From Opisthorchis felineus (Eukaryota > Platyhelminthes > Trematoda > Opisthorchiida > Opisthorchiidae), in contig SJOL01004570.1 of NCBI GenBank assembly GCA_004794785.1, forward strand, positions 144,385-208,384: 64,000 nt of DNA. Direction: 5' to 3'. Of the stretch, positions 47,057-58,150 are shown one piece after another. Position 1 is the first letter of the stretch. The number at the start of each line of letters is the position of its first letter. Below the pieces are notes generated by a model that made no database searches, was not told where the DNA came from, and worked only from the letters and a program-made list of their open reading frames with translations. A program made the translations under genes and the position numbers.

Positions 47057-48327
47057 ACGAGCGACAACTACTACCAAGCAGTACGTCATCAGTTTGTCTG
47101 TCTTGAATGAAAGAATCAAGAAGAACGAAACAACTGCCACCCTAAGGTAAATCACTGTTAATCGACAATGGAAAAGAGAAGTCACTATCTACGCTTGTGA
47201 ATTGTGTACGGTCTGTAAAGTGGTCTTCAGTTAGCTTGACCAGCCTCCTGCCCCAGTGAACAATTGCACTAGTTGTCCTTTGTCAACTCTAGTAAAACAA
47301 TGAGTGTGGTCAGTGGGTTCAGTCTATCCAGTAGTGCAATGATCTAGGTGAACTAAGTGTGCAACGGCGTCTACCGTAGATCAGGGATAGCTTAGTCACT
47401 AACCATGAGTCACGATTTTTTCCAAGGGAATGGTAATCAGTAATCAAGTCACGTATTGGTTTGCTCAAGATATTAACACATTGTTCAACCAGTAAGGTGT
47501 ATGAACGATAGGAACCACAACTTGCCTGATTTCACGTAGTTCATGCCTCTACTCAATTCCCTTGATGCAAGCACTGGGGAGATGCAGCAGGCCTACAAAT
47601 TCCCGGCTGGGTTTGTCCAGATCAGTACCAAGAGAACACACTTCCGATGCCTCAGCATACAACTGCTTCAGGGCTTACCACATTTTACTGCCGCACATTA
47701 CTGCCTGCAACCGCACTGGTGTACATCTGACTGAGATAGTTTACTTCCAATATGATTAGTCACTTAAGCTCTCTGACTCGTCTACAACTTCTTATTTGCT
47801 AGCTTTCTCGTTTTTCTTCCGTAGTTGCTGGATTGACGGAGAAGAGAGCTTTTTAGCGCCGGAGTGGAGGATTTCACCAGAGCAGCAACCAACAGGTAAG
47901 CAATTAGAGGCTGTCAATATGATGAGGAATCAAGGTAAAAAAAGATGAAAAAGCTGTGATAGAAACTCCTTTCCTTTCTTAGAATTATGTAATCAGCTTA
48001 TGCGAAGTTCTCCGTAAATCAGCCTTATTGCTCACCTTGGAGTCGATAAAAACTCCTGTGCTTATGAGTAGGGCAAAAAAACTTGATATCTTGAACACAT
48101 TTCCGACGGAAACATGCGGCACATGCAGTATGGGAACAGTATGAACGGGAGATTACGATGAACTTTGGATGAGCCCCCCTCCTGTTGCAAATAAGTGTTT
48201 ATCGCCACTCTGGGGTTTCTTTCTTAGCTTAGATCGCATGGTCGGTGATTGGTTTGTCTGCGGACCTGGGTACTTTCGTTGCAAAATTTTCATTAAATAT
48301 CTAGCTAATTTCACCAATCCGCTTTAG
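47057..48327 (+). CDS. Candidate immunoglobulin-like domain protein (three exons)
   Basis: Exon a (47057-47146) follows GGGTTCAATTCAG and ends CTAAG|GTAAAT. Exon b (47825-47895) has a superb acceptor (GCTTTCTCGTTTTTCTTCCGTAG) and a strong CAACAG|GTAAGC donor. Exon c (48233-48327) follows TTTCTTTCTTAGCTTAG and ends in TAG. All joins keep phase. The joined product reads ETTATLSCWIDG, then LAPEWRISPEQQ, then GYFRCKIFIKY. That gives the Ig B-strand cysteine, a tryptophan 13 residues later, and a YxC F-strand motif. The Trp-to-YxC spacing (about 26) is short for a V or I set, and a second cysteine (FVC) lies just before it. No signal peptide exon or poly(A) signal was found, so the gene is probably incomplete as read. 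Confidence 0.35.
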
Positions 48328-49523
48328 TGTTGCGATGTGCCAGGTTGCATAGCTAAGTTTTAGTTTGATGGACGAGCTGGTAATTGGATTGAAGCACACT
48401 GCCGCTGCTCAACAACACAAAGAAAATATCATTTCGATTATTGACGAGGCGCCTGCAAACAAATTGTCCAGTAACCTTCAAAGTTCCTCGGAGCAGACTT
48501 ACTCCTCCCTGAATTAATGTCGAGGATACCAAGTTTCCTCACATAACACTGAGAGATCTTAGCCAAACAAATGTTTATCACGGCTTTAGAGAAATGCGAC
48601 GGCATTTGACCACATCGTAGGCCCTGCCGCAAAACTCAAGGTAGAGGGGAAACTGCTGCAACATGTGGGCATTCGGTTGACCACTCGAAAGGTGTACGAT
48701 TCATGACCACTTTTGCACACTTGGTCCAAGGGCAAACCCACATGAACCAAAAAGAAATTGTGGGCGATAGTATAAAGAACCGTTGGCGGTTGGTCGAACT
48801 GTCGGCGGTGTGAGTCACCTCGAAGCAGACACTTTAGAGCTTGAAGAGATGAGTCTTTCTTTGTGGAGAAGAGGCAGAATCAATTTTACCGACTGCAGTG
48901 TTGCGAAAGTTTTTTTAGAAACAAACAGATGTAAAAAAAACCCACGCTGTTTCGAGTGTAGTGCAACCCGTGCGTTAACTACAAAACAAGTCGAATTGCT
49001 TGGATGGGGTTTAACTCTCTCCACGCTAACTCAAATGATGATACAAGAAAAACTGCAGTGAAATAAGGAAATTTCCTCCGCTGGTGGCTAACTACAGTGC
49101 ACATAATGGTCTGCATTGGATGCAACTGAGCTCTTTGTTTGATCGGCTAGCTACGTCGGTATCAGTGTATTCCAAACAGCTGAATTGAAAAATAAAGAGC
49201 GCTGACTCAGACTAAAAAATCAAACGATTACCGAAAGGCAGACCATCCGATATCGTTCAGTTTTTACCTGAATTTCATTTGCGACCCAAAGAGTCGGCTC
49301 CCATTGATTAAGCAAATGTTTTCGGAATCTAAAGTTGTATCACGATTCACAAAATGAATTAGTGGGGCACAACGAAATATCCTTTTGTTTCGCACTAGCC
49401 GATAAAAAGTTTTTTCTGGAGTGTATGAATCTACTGGAAGAACCGGGGTTTCGATCTGGGTGACCCTATACACTGTGCAACAATCCTAGTAGCTCTGTTT
49501 AACATTGACTATGTGTTTTCATG
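48328..49523. other. No supported gene
   Basis: Frames at 48783-49061 (+) and antisense to it are unrecognised. A box-B-like string near 49455 has no good box A. Nothing else is seen. Confidence 0.4.
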
Positions 49524-49562
49524 AAGGAAACTACTCACAAGGTTGCTTAAAACACTTCGACA

Positions 49563-49605
49563 GCCCACTACTGGTCTTGCCATTCTCGGGGCTCATCAAG
49601 TTGGC
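49563..49605 (-). ncRNA. Hammerhead relic, family A
   Basis: On the minus strand: GCCAAC, TTGATGA (C3 mutated), stem II GCCC-loop-TGGC, AAGA in place of GAAA, CCAGTA, then GTGGGC as distal stem I. Stem I still pairs but the core is broken. Confidence 0.5.
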
Positions 49606-49855
49606 GCAGTCCCCTAGTTTCCGTCAAGCTTATGTTCTACTTGAACCCAAAGTGGACAGATCTCGACAAACACACTCATTTGCATATCAATCTGGTTTTC
49701 ACAAGAGGCACAACTGAATCTCCCGTTTATGATATTCTTAAACTGAATGCGCTGCACAAAAGCTGCCTCATGTTTTAGCTGGTACGATATTCGAGATATC
49801 GCAGTACATCTTCACCAAGAAAACTGCTCACATGGTTGCTGAATGCTCTTCGACA

Positions 49856-49897
49856 GCCCACGACCGCTTTCGCCCTTCCTGAAGCTCATCAGGTTGG
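49856..49897 (-). ncRNA. Hammerhead ribozyme motif, family A, intact core
   Basis: On the minus strand: stem I GCCAAC/GTGGGC (five pairs, one mismatch), intact CTGATGA, stem II GCTT-CAGGAA-GGGC (four pairs, two G-U), intact GAAA, then GCGG, T and C, giving a GUC cleavage site. Every conserved core base is present. Helix III departs from the family consensus ACCGGT by one base. This is the family A copy most likely to cleave, probably only as a dimer or with stabilised helix III. Confidence 0.6.
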
Positions 49898-50015
49898 CGC
49901 AGTCCCGAGATTCCATCAACCTTTTGTTCCGCTTGAACCCAAATTGAAAATTCAGTTGAAGATTATCATGAACAAGAGATTCAGTTGAGTCTCCCGTGAA
50001 AACCACATCGATACA

Positions 50016-53000
50016 CAAATGAGCATATTAATCGAAGGACTATATGTGTTCTTCTGGTTGCCCACTATTAAGTGGGGACATCATTCAAAACTCAAGAGTG
50101 CCCAAAAGATCAAAGGACAAGCAATCCGGTAAACATTGGGGCATGTACGTCGTTCGCGAAGTTACGCGCGATTAGATGCAAGTTACCACGACCTGGATCT
50201 AATGCAGTCCCTTTTCGGCAGAAAACTAGCACAATTCTGACGCGAAACGGCTGATAACTGAAGGTACTGACAGGACGGATTCGAATTGGCGATAGACCTC
50301 TACCAGTCTAGTTCTAAACTTTTGCTGTTTGAAGGAGATCATGTCATGAAATCTAAGAGAGAAATCCAGTTTTAAATAACTAGGGGTACATACGAAACAC
50401 CGATATAATGATTGACCTTGCCTGCTTTGGTATTCCGATAAACCCCTTTGCATATTCTGGTGAAGTCCAGAAGTTGTTGCCTTTAAGATGTCGCATTATG
50501 ACCTTAGTCCCTTCTTCACTTCTTTTTACTAGATTCAATTGTAGAATCTTCCAATTTGCATTTTTCTAATAACTCTTGCCAGCGACAATCCCTTTGACAG
50601 CCATCGTTTGGTCGGAGGTGCCGATTCGCCATACTGAGTAAACAACGAGCAAGTTCGTCAGAATCACCTGCTGAACACATTCCGGTGACCTTCACATTAG
50701 CAAAGCCACAAGTTCCTTTGGACTAATTTGTTTCCGTATAGGTTCAGGAATTCCGACCGATTCTACAAAAAACATTTTCGCCAGCTGACTCAGATAAGCC
50801 AGCCCAATCTAGGTGGGATAGTCTTCGTTATTGTCACCCGAAAGAGTTAATATTATCATCCTTATGTCGGCCGCATTCCATGGAATTTGCCCAGCACTGA
50901 CGGTCACACTTATACCTGGTGAATTGTGTCACATCTACAATGTCGTATGCCATCACTGTTAAGATTACTCACTACAGCCGAGCTTACACACGAATGTAAC
51001 ACTCACACGCTCACCTATTCGTCCCGTCTAATGGATTCGGGATTACCACCGAAGTGGCATAGTGGCTCATGCTGCACCCCGCATATGCACGTGGTGTGTA
51101 GAGCTCATGGACGAAAGATTGTTTACCGGAATCTGAAGGGCAAGGGTGAGAAAAGAAGCAGAAGAATGGGAAAGAAGAAGAGGGAAGGTGTTAAAATGAA
51201 AGTTGCAACTGCAACAATTGTGCCGAGACGTTCAGGCTCTGTTAGGTGACTGTACCGTTAGTGTATCACGGTAGTGTAATGTATGTTGGACAGACATCAG
51301 TTTGCAGCTTGGCCAAAGGCGACAAGTTAAATCATAGGTATCAGATGTCCAGTTGAAGCAACAGACTGTTGGGCGTCGCCTGCCGAGTGTCAAGTGTATG
51401 GTTCGAGAGTTGTACGTTGTTGATTTTTAGTGAAAATGCTTACAACTACCAAGCGAACGTATTAAATGAAACTGTTCGAAATTCTGACCACTAAGGGCAT
51501 ATTTTCTTCGTGAAAAATCACCTACACCACCAATGCGGTAGTCAAAAATGGTTTTTTACACAAGACCTTCGGCCCCAATACGTCTTAAAGCGCTGACCAA
51601 TTAGCTCTCTGGTTCTGTTTTATTCGTTTTACGAAGGAGGGTCAAGCACGACAAGCCTGTGCTGAAAATTCACTCCTGAGGGCGGGTGAAAAAGAGCTCA
51701 CATAACTAGGCCTACCCACACGCAAGTCACAGGACACCCGCGGCCTTCACACAATTCACACTGCATCGTTTTTGCCTTACCGCGGTGATTTATTGATGTC
51801 AACCATCTGTTCTTTGCCAAAGGTAACCCTCAGTATTGAGAACGTAGGGCACTTTCACTCGACAAATTCCCTGTGCAGTCACCACAGTTTTTACTGTGGA
51901 TACATTTCAAACCTCTACTGAAAAAACACTGGTATGCGAAATTTGAAAGTGGACTGTTTGTTTGAAGAATTTAAGCAAATCAGTTTAAATTTTGGGGACG
52001 AAAATGAAAATATACTTCAGTAGCCATTTTTGTTGCTTTCACTTGTTGGCTTCCCATCCACCTCACTCGCTACACAAATCACGAGGAGAAAAACCGAATT
52101 GCTCTGTAGCCGAATATAATACACGAAATTGGTAGGTCAACTATACGAGGACAGCCAACATAAATCACTCTACGGTACATAAATTAATTCATGTCCGATC
52201 TGTAATTGAATAGAAATCTGTGATTGTTTTGCGGCAGTGTGATTTACAAATGAACTTTTTTATATCTGATCCAAGAACCAGTGGTTTTACCTTCCATTCT
52301 AGAAGAATGGAACTGACGTTTTCGCCGCTGGTACTAACATCCCGATTTTTGATGCGGTTTTCATCCTGTGGCGATAAATCTAACTTTCTCATACGAATCC
52401 GAGTCAACTTTACTTGATACTTTGCCATAGTCGATATTGTTGGTCACGCAAGTTTTGTGGAGGTCAAGCCAGCTCTTATGCAAATGAGGGAGAATTTCGC
52501 GTTCGGACGACCGCAGTTCGCTTCATGCGGTCGAATAATTCCGTATGCGTGTAAACCTATGGGTAATTTTGTTGCATGACGAAATTGGCCATACAGTCGG
52601 GCATATCCAGACAAAAAACACAAGGAAATTGCTCTTTTTTTACAATACATTCTCTGGTTCAAATTGCCGACTCATTTACTGTACTGGCTGGAGTGGATAA
52701 TTCCCATTCTTATCAGCATAGCCTGACAAGCTATAGAGATAACTGGAATGGCTCTCTATGAAATATAGTAAGACAGACACCAGGAAGTAGATAATAAATT
52801 TTCAACTTCATATTACATATGTGAGCTTCCAAACACCTTGATATGTTGGGACATGAGTTAGCCTATTGTTGTGACTTGTCTTGCAAAAAGTCCGGTTGAA
52901 CGTATTGATCACCTTGACGTTGAATTCCACTGTGACCGTAGACGAATGTGAACCTCTTTTGCATTTAGACCAACAAATACACGTTACCGTTTAGCCTTAC

Positions 53001-53559
53001 ATGTGGACTGAACCACATGTGGGTAGACAAGCGTCTTGATTATTTCCTACTTCCTTCCTTATCATTGGATAGACTTTCTTGATTTTTTTGCTTTTATTAA
53101 GGCTACAGTAGTCATAGGCCCAGAATTAGTTTCAAATACCATTTTTCAGTGGTCGTTAACCAGAAGGCAGCATATCGTCATCATATGATTGTCAATGGGA
53201 CGCCCTGTGGCAGTTGTATTCAAACCTAAACATACCCTTCTTTAGCGAATCCAAAGGATTTCAAGAATATAATGCGAATTGAGATCGATGTAGCGAACAT
53301 TTGAACATCTGGTCAAGGTTAACCAGAGCATAATGAAGTGTAGTGAGCTTCTTACAGACACTTTGAAAAACTATTCGTTTGTTCTGTGTTAACCTGACTA
53401 TTTAGGATGATATGAAGAAGTCGTATGCAAAGTGAGAAACACGAATTGCACTTGTTGCACATTAGCTTTGACATTTCCAAGTCAAATTCGCACTCATAAG
53501 TGTGACATCTAACAAAAAAACGGGTATTTTGAGAAACGGTTCAGAGCTGTCGCGAACTA
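50016..53559. other. No supported gene
   Basis: The plus frame at 50926-51249 ends in a lysine/arginine-rich stretch (KGEKRSRRMGKKKREG) but has no splice or family support. A TGGCCAAAGGC string at 51310 resembles box A but lacks a matching box B at tRNA spacing. Otherwise nothing is recognised. Confidence 0.4.
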
Positions 53560-53850
53560 TAGTCATCTGCAAACTAATTTGGCTTTAACGGGAGACCCAA
53601 CTGAGTCTCAGCTGCACATTCAGTCGAAGAATATCGAGAACGAAAGATTCAGCTGGGATTCAGTTGAGTATAACTTGTTAAGACTAAATCAGTTTGCAAA
53701 TGAGTGTATTTCGTAAAATGCATGGAATTTGGGTTCAAACAAAAGCTAGGGTGTAGGGAAACTCACAAACTACGCCTACCTGATGAGCTCTAAGAGGAGC
53801 AAACCGGTGGTGAGCTGTCGAAAAATTTTCAGCAACTGTATTAGTAATGA
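53560..53850. repeat. Family A fold-back with hammerhead relic
   Basis: Plus-oriented ATCTGCAAACTAATTTGGC to GAGTCTCAGCTG (53565-53612) switches to minus orientation, which runs through ATTCAGCTGGGATTCAGTTG, CAGTTTGCAAATGAG, TTTGGGTTC and the ribozyme to ATTTTCAGCAAC. The two halves form an inverted repeat of about 45 bp with a short loop. Confidence 0.8.
53774..53815 (+). ncRNA. Hammerhead relic, family A
   Basis: GCCTAC, intact CTGATGA and stem II GCTC-loop-GAGC are good. GAAA has become AAA, helix III ACCGGT is intact, and H17 is G, which is not allowed for cleavage. GTGAGC pairs partly with GCCTAC. Inactive. Confidence 0.55.
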
Positions 53851-54574
53851 GATCCATCTAGACATAATTGTGATCTACTGCAGTGAGGCCAAAAAGCTGC
53901 GACCTCAGCTAGTAATATGAAAACCAGACATCCGGTTATGCTTGTGCTATTTATCCTACAAGCGCTGTCATTAATGAGAAAGTTTGGATAACATAGTCAA
54001 TTAAGCGACAAGCTACTTCCAAGTTACTTCCATTCCGGATGATCTAGACGCCGAATTTAAATCTCACTGACTAGTGTGAGCATAATCCATCACCAAACTT
54101 CAAAACTTCAGCCTACGGATGGAAAATGGATAGTAGATCTCATTTTGGAATGTTCCTATTTCTATCACTCTTTGAATGTGTGATTGCCCTCACAGGAAGA
54201 TCCTACATTTAAAATTAAGACAACAACCTGGAATTTTTTTTGGACAAGGCGAGCATAAAAACACTGAGGTGAGAAAAACCTCAGATAAGTTGATGCCATA
54301 TGTACAGTCGGTCAATGTGCACATCATGCACTCCGCAATATCTGGGGTTGGATAGGTGAACCAGAAAAACCTAAATCTACGTCGCGTACGCTGGCCGTCG
54401 GGTGATAGAAAAATCTGAGGGTGATAAAACCAACAGTGAATGGTGAAACGTATCAGATTAATTCTGAAGCCACCATCAGAACAGTTTTTCATAAGATCTT
54501 GTCAGTTCATTGTTAGGCGGATTTCCAGGACACCGGTTCATGTAAGTGAAATATACCATTATCAACACAGATTT
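53851..54574. other. No firm gene; two leader-like ORFs
   Basis: Two short plus frames look like signal peptides: 53917 (MKTRHPVMLVLFILQALSL) and about 54127 (a leader with MFLFLSLFECVIA). Neither has a convincing donor or partner exon. Confidence 0.25.
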
Positions 54575-54735
54575 CATGTCAGTGAAGCCAATCTGTGCTG
54601 AATGGCCGAGAAGCAATTTAAAGCTGTTTCATCCTTTTTGGGAATCATCGACAGTGCTCATCTAACGAAATTCAGAGAGTTACGAACTTGCAATCTTCCG
54701 GCCGGTGGTTGAACACTCGAGCGTTTGGCTACGAA
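54575..54735 (-). mobile_element. Family C SINE, copy 3
   Basis: On the minus strand: box A region GTAGCCAAACGC (54732-54721), box B region AAGTTCGTAACTC (54689-54677), hammerhead relic, then TTGCTTCTCGGCCATTCAGC and GATTGGCTTCACTGAC. The tail matches the copies at 15121 and 39376. Both boxes are degraded. Confidence 0.6.
54610..54658 (-). ncRNA. Hammerhead relic of family C, copy 3
   Basis: On the minus strand: AGCACTG, then CGATGA in place of CTGATGA, stem II TTCC-loop-GGAT, intact GAAAC, palindromic loop AGCT, then TTTAAATTGC in place of the cleavage site and distal stem I. Recognisable by alignment to copy 1 but inactive. Confidence 0.5.
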
Positions 54736-56966
54736 CACGTGATCTCAATTAGACAGGACAAAGTGTCACTCATCCATCAATCACATAGTCATGTATTGAC
54801 TGGCCCCTTGAGTGCCGGCTTTTCAGAAGGAACTTTCACTCATCCTGTGAAAATATTTTTCCTCTGAGCTACTTGTAGGTTGATGTTGGTGTGCGGAGAT
54901 TTGATAAATTTTCAGCAGAGATTTCAATTGAAAATTTCTATTGAAAATCACCAGATTTCCTGACATCATCATCAACGTACACCACCATGTTGGCTCATCT
55001 GCGGAGAGGCTTTTTTCAGTCTCAAACACAACTTGTGAGGATCACCTAATCCGTCAGGTGCATATTCAGTAATTTTAGTCTCAGAACACCGGATTGGACA
55101 GTAAAACAAACAGACCCAAAATACATGAGTTGCATACGTTATTCTCCAGAATCCCAAGCAGAAGCATAATCGATTGAAAGCCGGCAGTCAGATGCGGTAC
55201 CATCATGTGTTCATTCTTAGTTTTGGTTTCAGATTTGGGCTGTCACCCATCACAACAGACTGCCTTTCGTGCAGCCAACACCATTATTAGAAAACTTGTA
55301 AACAAGCAAAACGATTCAGTATTCCCTCAAAAGAGTTGCCCGTTTTTTACCAAGTCATCCAGTTTTGTGCTCCTACCTAGTTCTTTGGATTTGTCTAAGA
55401 TTTCTGCGTTTCCTCTGGGTGAAGTTCTATTTCTGTCGGCAACATTTACTCCATTTTTGTGAATCATGCTTCTCTCTCCCAGTACTGGTATTGCAACTGT
55501 TCTTCATCGAGCTTCACAATGCTTTTTATGAACCCATATGTGTGAGGTGAACGTTTCCTCCTCTGGTGACATTAAAAAGACAACTTGATATTTCATCCTG
55601 TAGATGGTAGTGCATGCTCTATCAAACCTGGTTTACATTTATCCAACTGATTCGGCCATCGAAATTAAAATTGGCTGCCCTGCTGATACATGCTGCTCAG
55701 TTTGCCGATCGGTTGTCATGCTGTAGGTGTTTGGTTGCGTTTTCTAATGGTGAGAAAGCTTGGCAGCTTTGTGTGAAAGTCCAGGACAATTGAAAGTTGA
55801 GGTAAATGATACCTCAGTCTCTCCAGGGTGCAGACTTCATGCACTCGGAGAATTAAGTGTGAGGTCTGGCCTTGGGTTTAAATAAGGTTGTTTTATGGAT
55901 ATTACTTTGGATATTACTTTAGTTTCAAATAGTGTGACTGAAGCGGCTTTCCCATACCTCGTGAAAATATGTGCCATGGACCTCATTCGTAACACATGGA
56001 GTTGTCGTCCATCTGGGAATCATCGAGTGCGAGCATCGTATGGATCCTAGCAAAACCTCTTAAATTCATGTGGCAAAAAGTGATGAAGAGAGGTCCAAAT
56101 GAATCTTCCGCCAATGAATTTGCAGCGGGATTTCAGTGCGCTGATACTTTACATACCAACTCATGTTTCATTGTCAGTAGTATGGTAATTCTCATCATAC
56201 TACTCATAGTACTACGCATACTGCTCACAGGAAAAGCTAGCAGTATCTCCACATAACAAGATAAGTTTGATGTAAAACCATGCAAATAATGGATGACGCC
56301 GATCAGACTTATGGGGCTCAGGTGCGCCGGTTTTCACACTACACGCTAGCCATTGTCGTGTGGTCTCGGAATGCTTGGGAAGCATAGGCGAACTAAGACG
56401 CAAAGTGCTTTACAACTGGTCGCAACAAACAAATAAAATGTTGCTTCCCAACTGAGTGGAGACATTGTTCTCACAATAAGGGGTGAGGACAATCGCTGGC
56501 ACGATGAAAGTTTTTTCCGCGTACACGCCAAACCCTTAGATGAGTAGAGCCAGCCAGTCGCGCGCACGCTGAACAGGCTGTTGGACTGGTGCATGCTCGT
56601 ACGTCATACGTTTGTCTGTTGTTTTTACGGCACATGACGAGTGACGTGTTTTCCCTAGTACGGTGGATTAAACACATCTGACTGTCACTTGCTTTCCAAA
56701 ATGACGTAGGGTCCTAGAGGGATTAAGCCCTGGGCCTCGAATTGTTCGGAGTCAGGAAACGCAATGGCCAGCTGCTGCACTGCACGGCCCGTGGACACTT
56801 AGTGAATTACTGTCGAGTTCTTAGGCGAGCGAATGGGGGGGACGTTCTCCTTTTCATTTCCGACTAAGTGTTTTCTAGGGCTGCTATCAACCAGAAGAAC
56901 CTTTCATTTTCACGTAACTGGAAGAATGTCGCAAGACCAAAAGCAGGATGAACATTCAAGTGGTTT
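54736..56966. other. No firm gene
   Basis: A good acceptor (TTAGTTTTGGTTTCAG) near 55232 leads into about 35 open codons (DLGCHPSQQTAFRAANTIIR) with no clear donor. A hydrophobic ORF at about 56181 (MVILIILLIVLRILLTG) is leader-like without a partner exon. A CTGGGAATCATCGAGTG string near 56020 resembles a family C ribozyme but lacks flanking homology. Confidence 0.3.
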
Positions 56967-57378
56967 TCAGCTTTGCATTAAAAAGGTTTGCCCGAATAAC
57001 ATTACCAAACCAGCGAACATGGAAGGATTCTCAACTTCCTTCTAGGAAATGTAAGCTCAGTGATATTTCTCGGTTTTGCTTAGTACTTCTCAGCAGATCC
57101 GCTGATTGTTGTGCATGTTGTGAACATTTTTGTTAGTTCCGCTGTGCCGCATATTCATCAGGCATACTGTTCACTAAATACCCTTCCGGTCGGACATCAA
57201 ACCGAATATTAGACGGTATACTGAAAACACCAAACTAGCGGATACCTCATGCGCAGGTCTAGTGCTGGCACATTAAGCTGCTTTCACTTACCACAAACAT
57301 TACTTTTCCAAACATCTCCAGTTTATCCAGCAAGACTGACAAGTTGGCAACAATCTGGACTTCATCTTCAGCGTTCAT
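56967..57378 (-). CDS. Candidate two-exon gene, function unknown
   Basis: On the minus strand, exon 1 (57378-57292) starts at ATACCAATG and encodes 29 residues (MNAEDEVQIVANLSVLLDKL, EMFGKVMFV), ending at TTTGTG|GTAAGT in phase 0. Exon 2 (57041-56967) follows GCTTACATTTCCTAG and encodes KEVENPSMFAGLVMLFGQTF, LMQS, then TGA. A GTAATG inside exon 2 (after FAGL) could be a further donor, so the real protein may continue. The N-terminal residues form an amphipathic acidic helix. No family is recognised, and AATAAA is not close. Confidence 0.3.
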
Positions 57379-57621
57379 TGGTATTTTTCCTTGCCCTTAT
57401 TAACTATACTATTTCAAGTTCAAAATTTTTCGGTACAGCGATGGTTGTGTAATTGTGCATGTGAGTAGACGACAATAAAATTTTTATTTGTCATATCACT
57501 GTGTCCTACGGGAAGTGCAATACCCGGAAGTCGGTCAAAATCGATAAAACCCATTTCAGTTAAGAATGCTAAAACTTCTGTAAGCAGCCCTGAAAGTATC
57601 CCGCAGAATAAGACTACAGGC
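57379..57621. other. No supported gene
   Basis: Nothing recognised apart from the 5' side of the minus-strand candidate gene. Confidence 0.4.
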
Positions 57622-57829
57622 TCGGCTAATACTCTCATCTGCATACCAATTTGGTTTCGATGGGAGACTCACCTGGAACCCAGCTAAATCGCCGCTTATG
57701 ATGTTTCTAAGCAACTGAATATGCTGCACCAGGCCGCCTCATGTTTCAGTTGGTACGACATTCGAGATATCGCAATACATTGAATAAAAGTAATACACTA
57801 CTCATGAGGTTGCCGAAAAACCTTCGATA

Positions 57830-57871
57830 ACCCACGACCGGTGTCACCCTTCTCAGGGCTCATCAGATGGA
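57830..57871 (-). ncRNA. Hammerhead motif, family A, near-intact
   Basis: On the minus strand: stem I GTCCAT/GTGGGT, six pairs with three wobbles, suggesting compensatory change. CTGATGA is intact. Stem II is GCCC-TGAGAA-GGGT. The second core strand is GACA (A14 changed to C). Helix III is the perfect palindrome ACCGGT followed by C. The single core change should abolish or greatly reduce cleavage. Confidence 0.6.
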
Positions 57872-58106
57872 CGCAGCTCCCGGGTTTCCGTCAACCTTAT
57901 GCTTTATCTGAACCAAAATTGCATGAAATTCGACTTACACACTCACCTCCCGGTAATGATTAGGAACATCATAAACGAAAGATTCAGCTGGGTTCCAGGT
58001 GAATCTCGCGTCACAACCAAATTGGTATGCAGATGAGTGTACAGGTCTAATTTCGTACAATTCGGGTTCCCGTAGAACATAAGATCGACGGAAGCTCGGG
58101 GACTGC

Positions 58107-58150
58107 GCCAACTTGATGAACCCCCTAGGAAGGCAAAACCCGTAATGGGC
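58107..58150 (+). ncRNA. Hammerhead relic, family A, inverted arm
   Basis: GCCAAC, TTGATGA (C3 mutated), a disrupted stem II, CAAAACCCGTA, then ATGGGC. It is the opposite-strand partner of the 57830-57871 motif in the fold-back. Inactive. Confidence 0.5.

Larger units (their letters stand above)
49524..50015. repeat. Family A array: two tandem units plus inverted segment
   Basis: Two plus-oriented units begin at 49528 and 49821, a period of 293 bp. The second stops after GAACCCAAATTG (about 49947) and continues directly in the opposite orientation (ATTCAGTTGAAGATTATC, GTCTCCCGTGAAAAC, ACAAATGAG). That reversed segment is complementary to 49675-49760 in the first unit, so the transcript could fold back over about 70-80 nt. 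Confidence 0.85.

Noticed and set aside
49395..49470. tRNA-like segment with GGTTTCGATC
   Set aside because: Box A lacks the terminal GG and the sequence does not fold as a tRNA. It has no second copy in the window.
53917..54220. Two short ORFs with signal-peptide-like starts
   Set aside because: Neither has a consensus donor, a partner exon in phase or a nearby poly(A) signal.
56010..56045. Minus-strand CGATGATTCCC-loop-GGACGACAAC resembling a family C hammerhead
   Set aside because: GAAA is replaced, no stem I pairs, and neither flank matches the SINE.
56181..56256. Hydrophobic ORF MVILIILLIVLRILLTG
   Set aside because: It looks like a leader or membrane segment but sits at the end of a frame with no splice partner.
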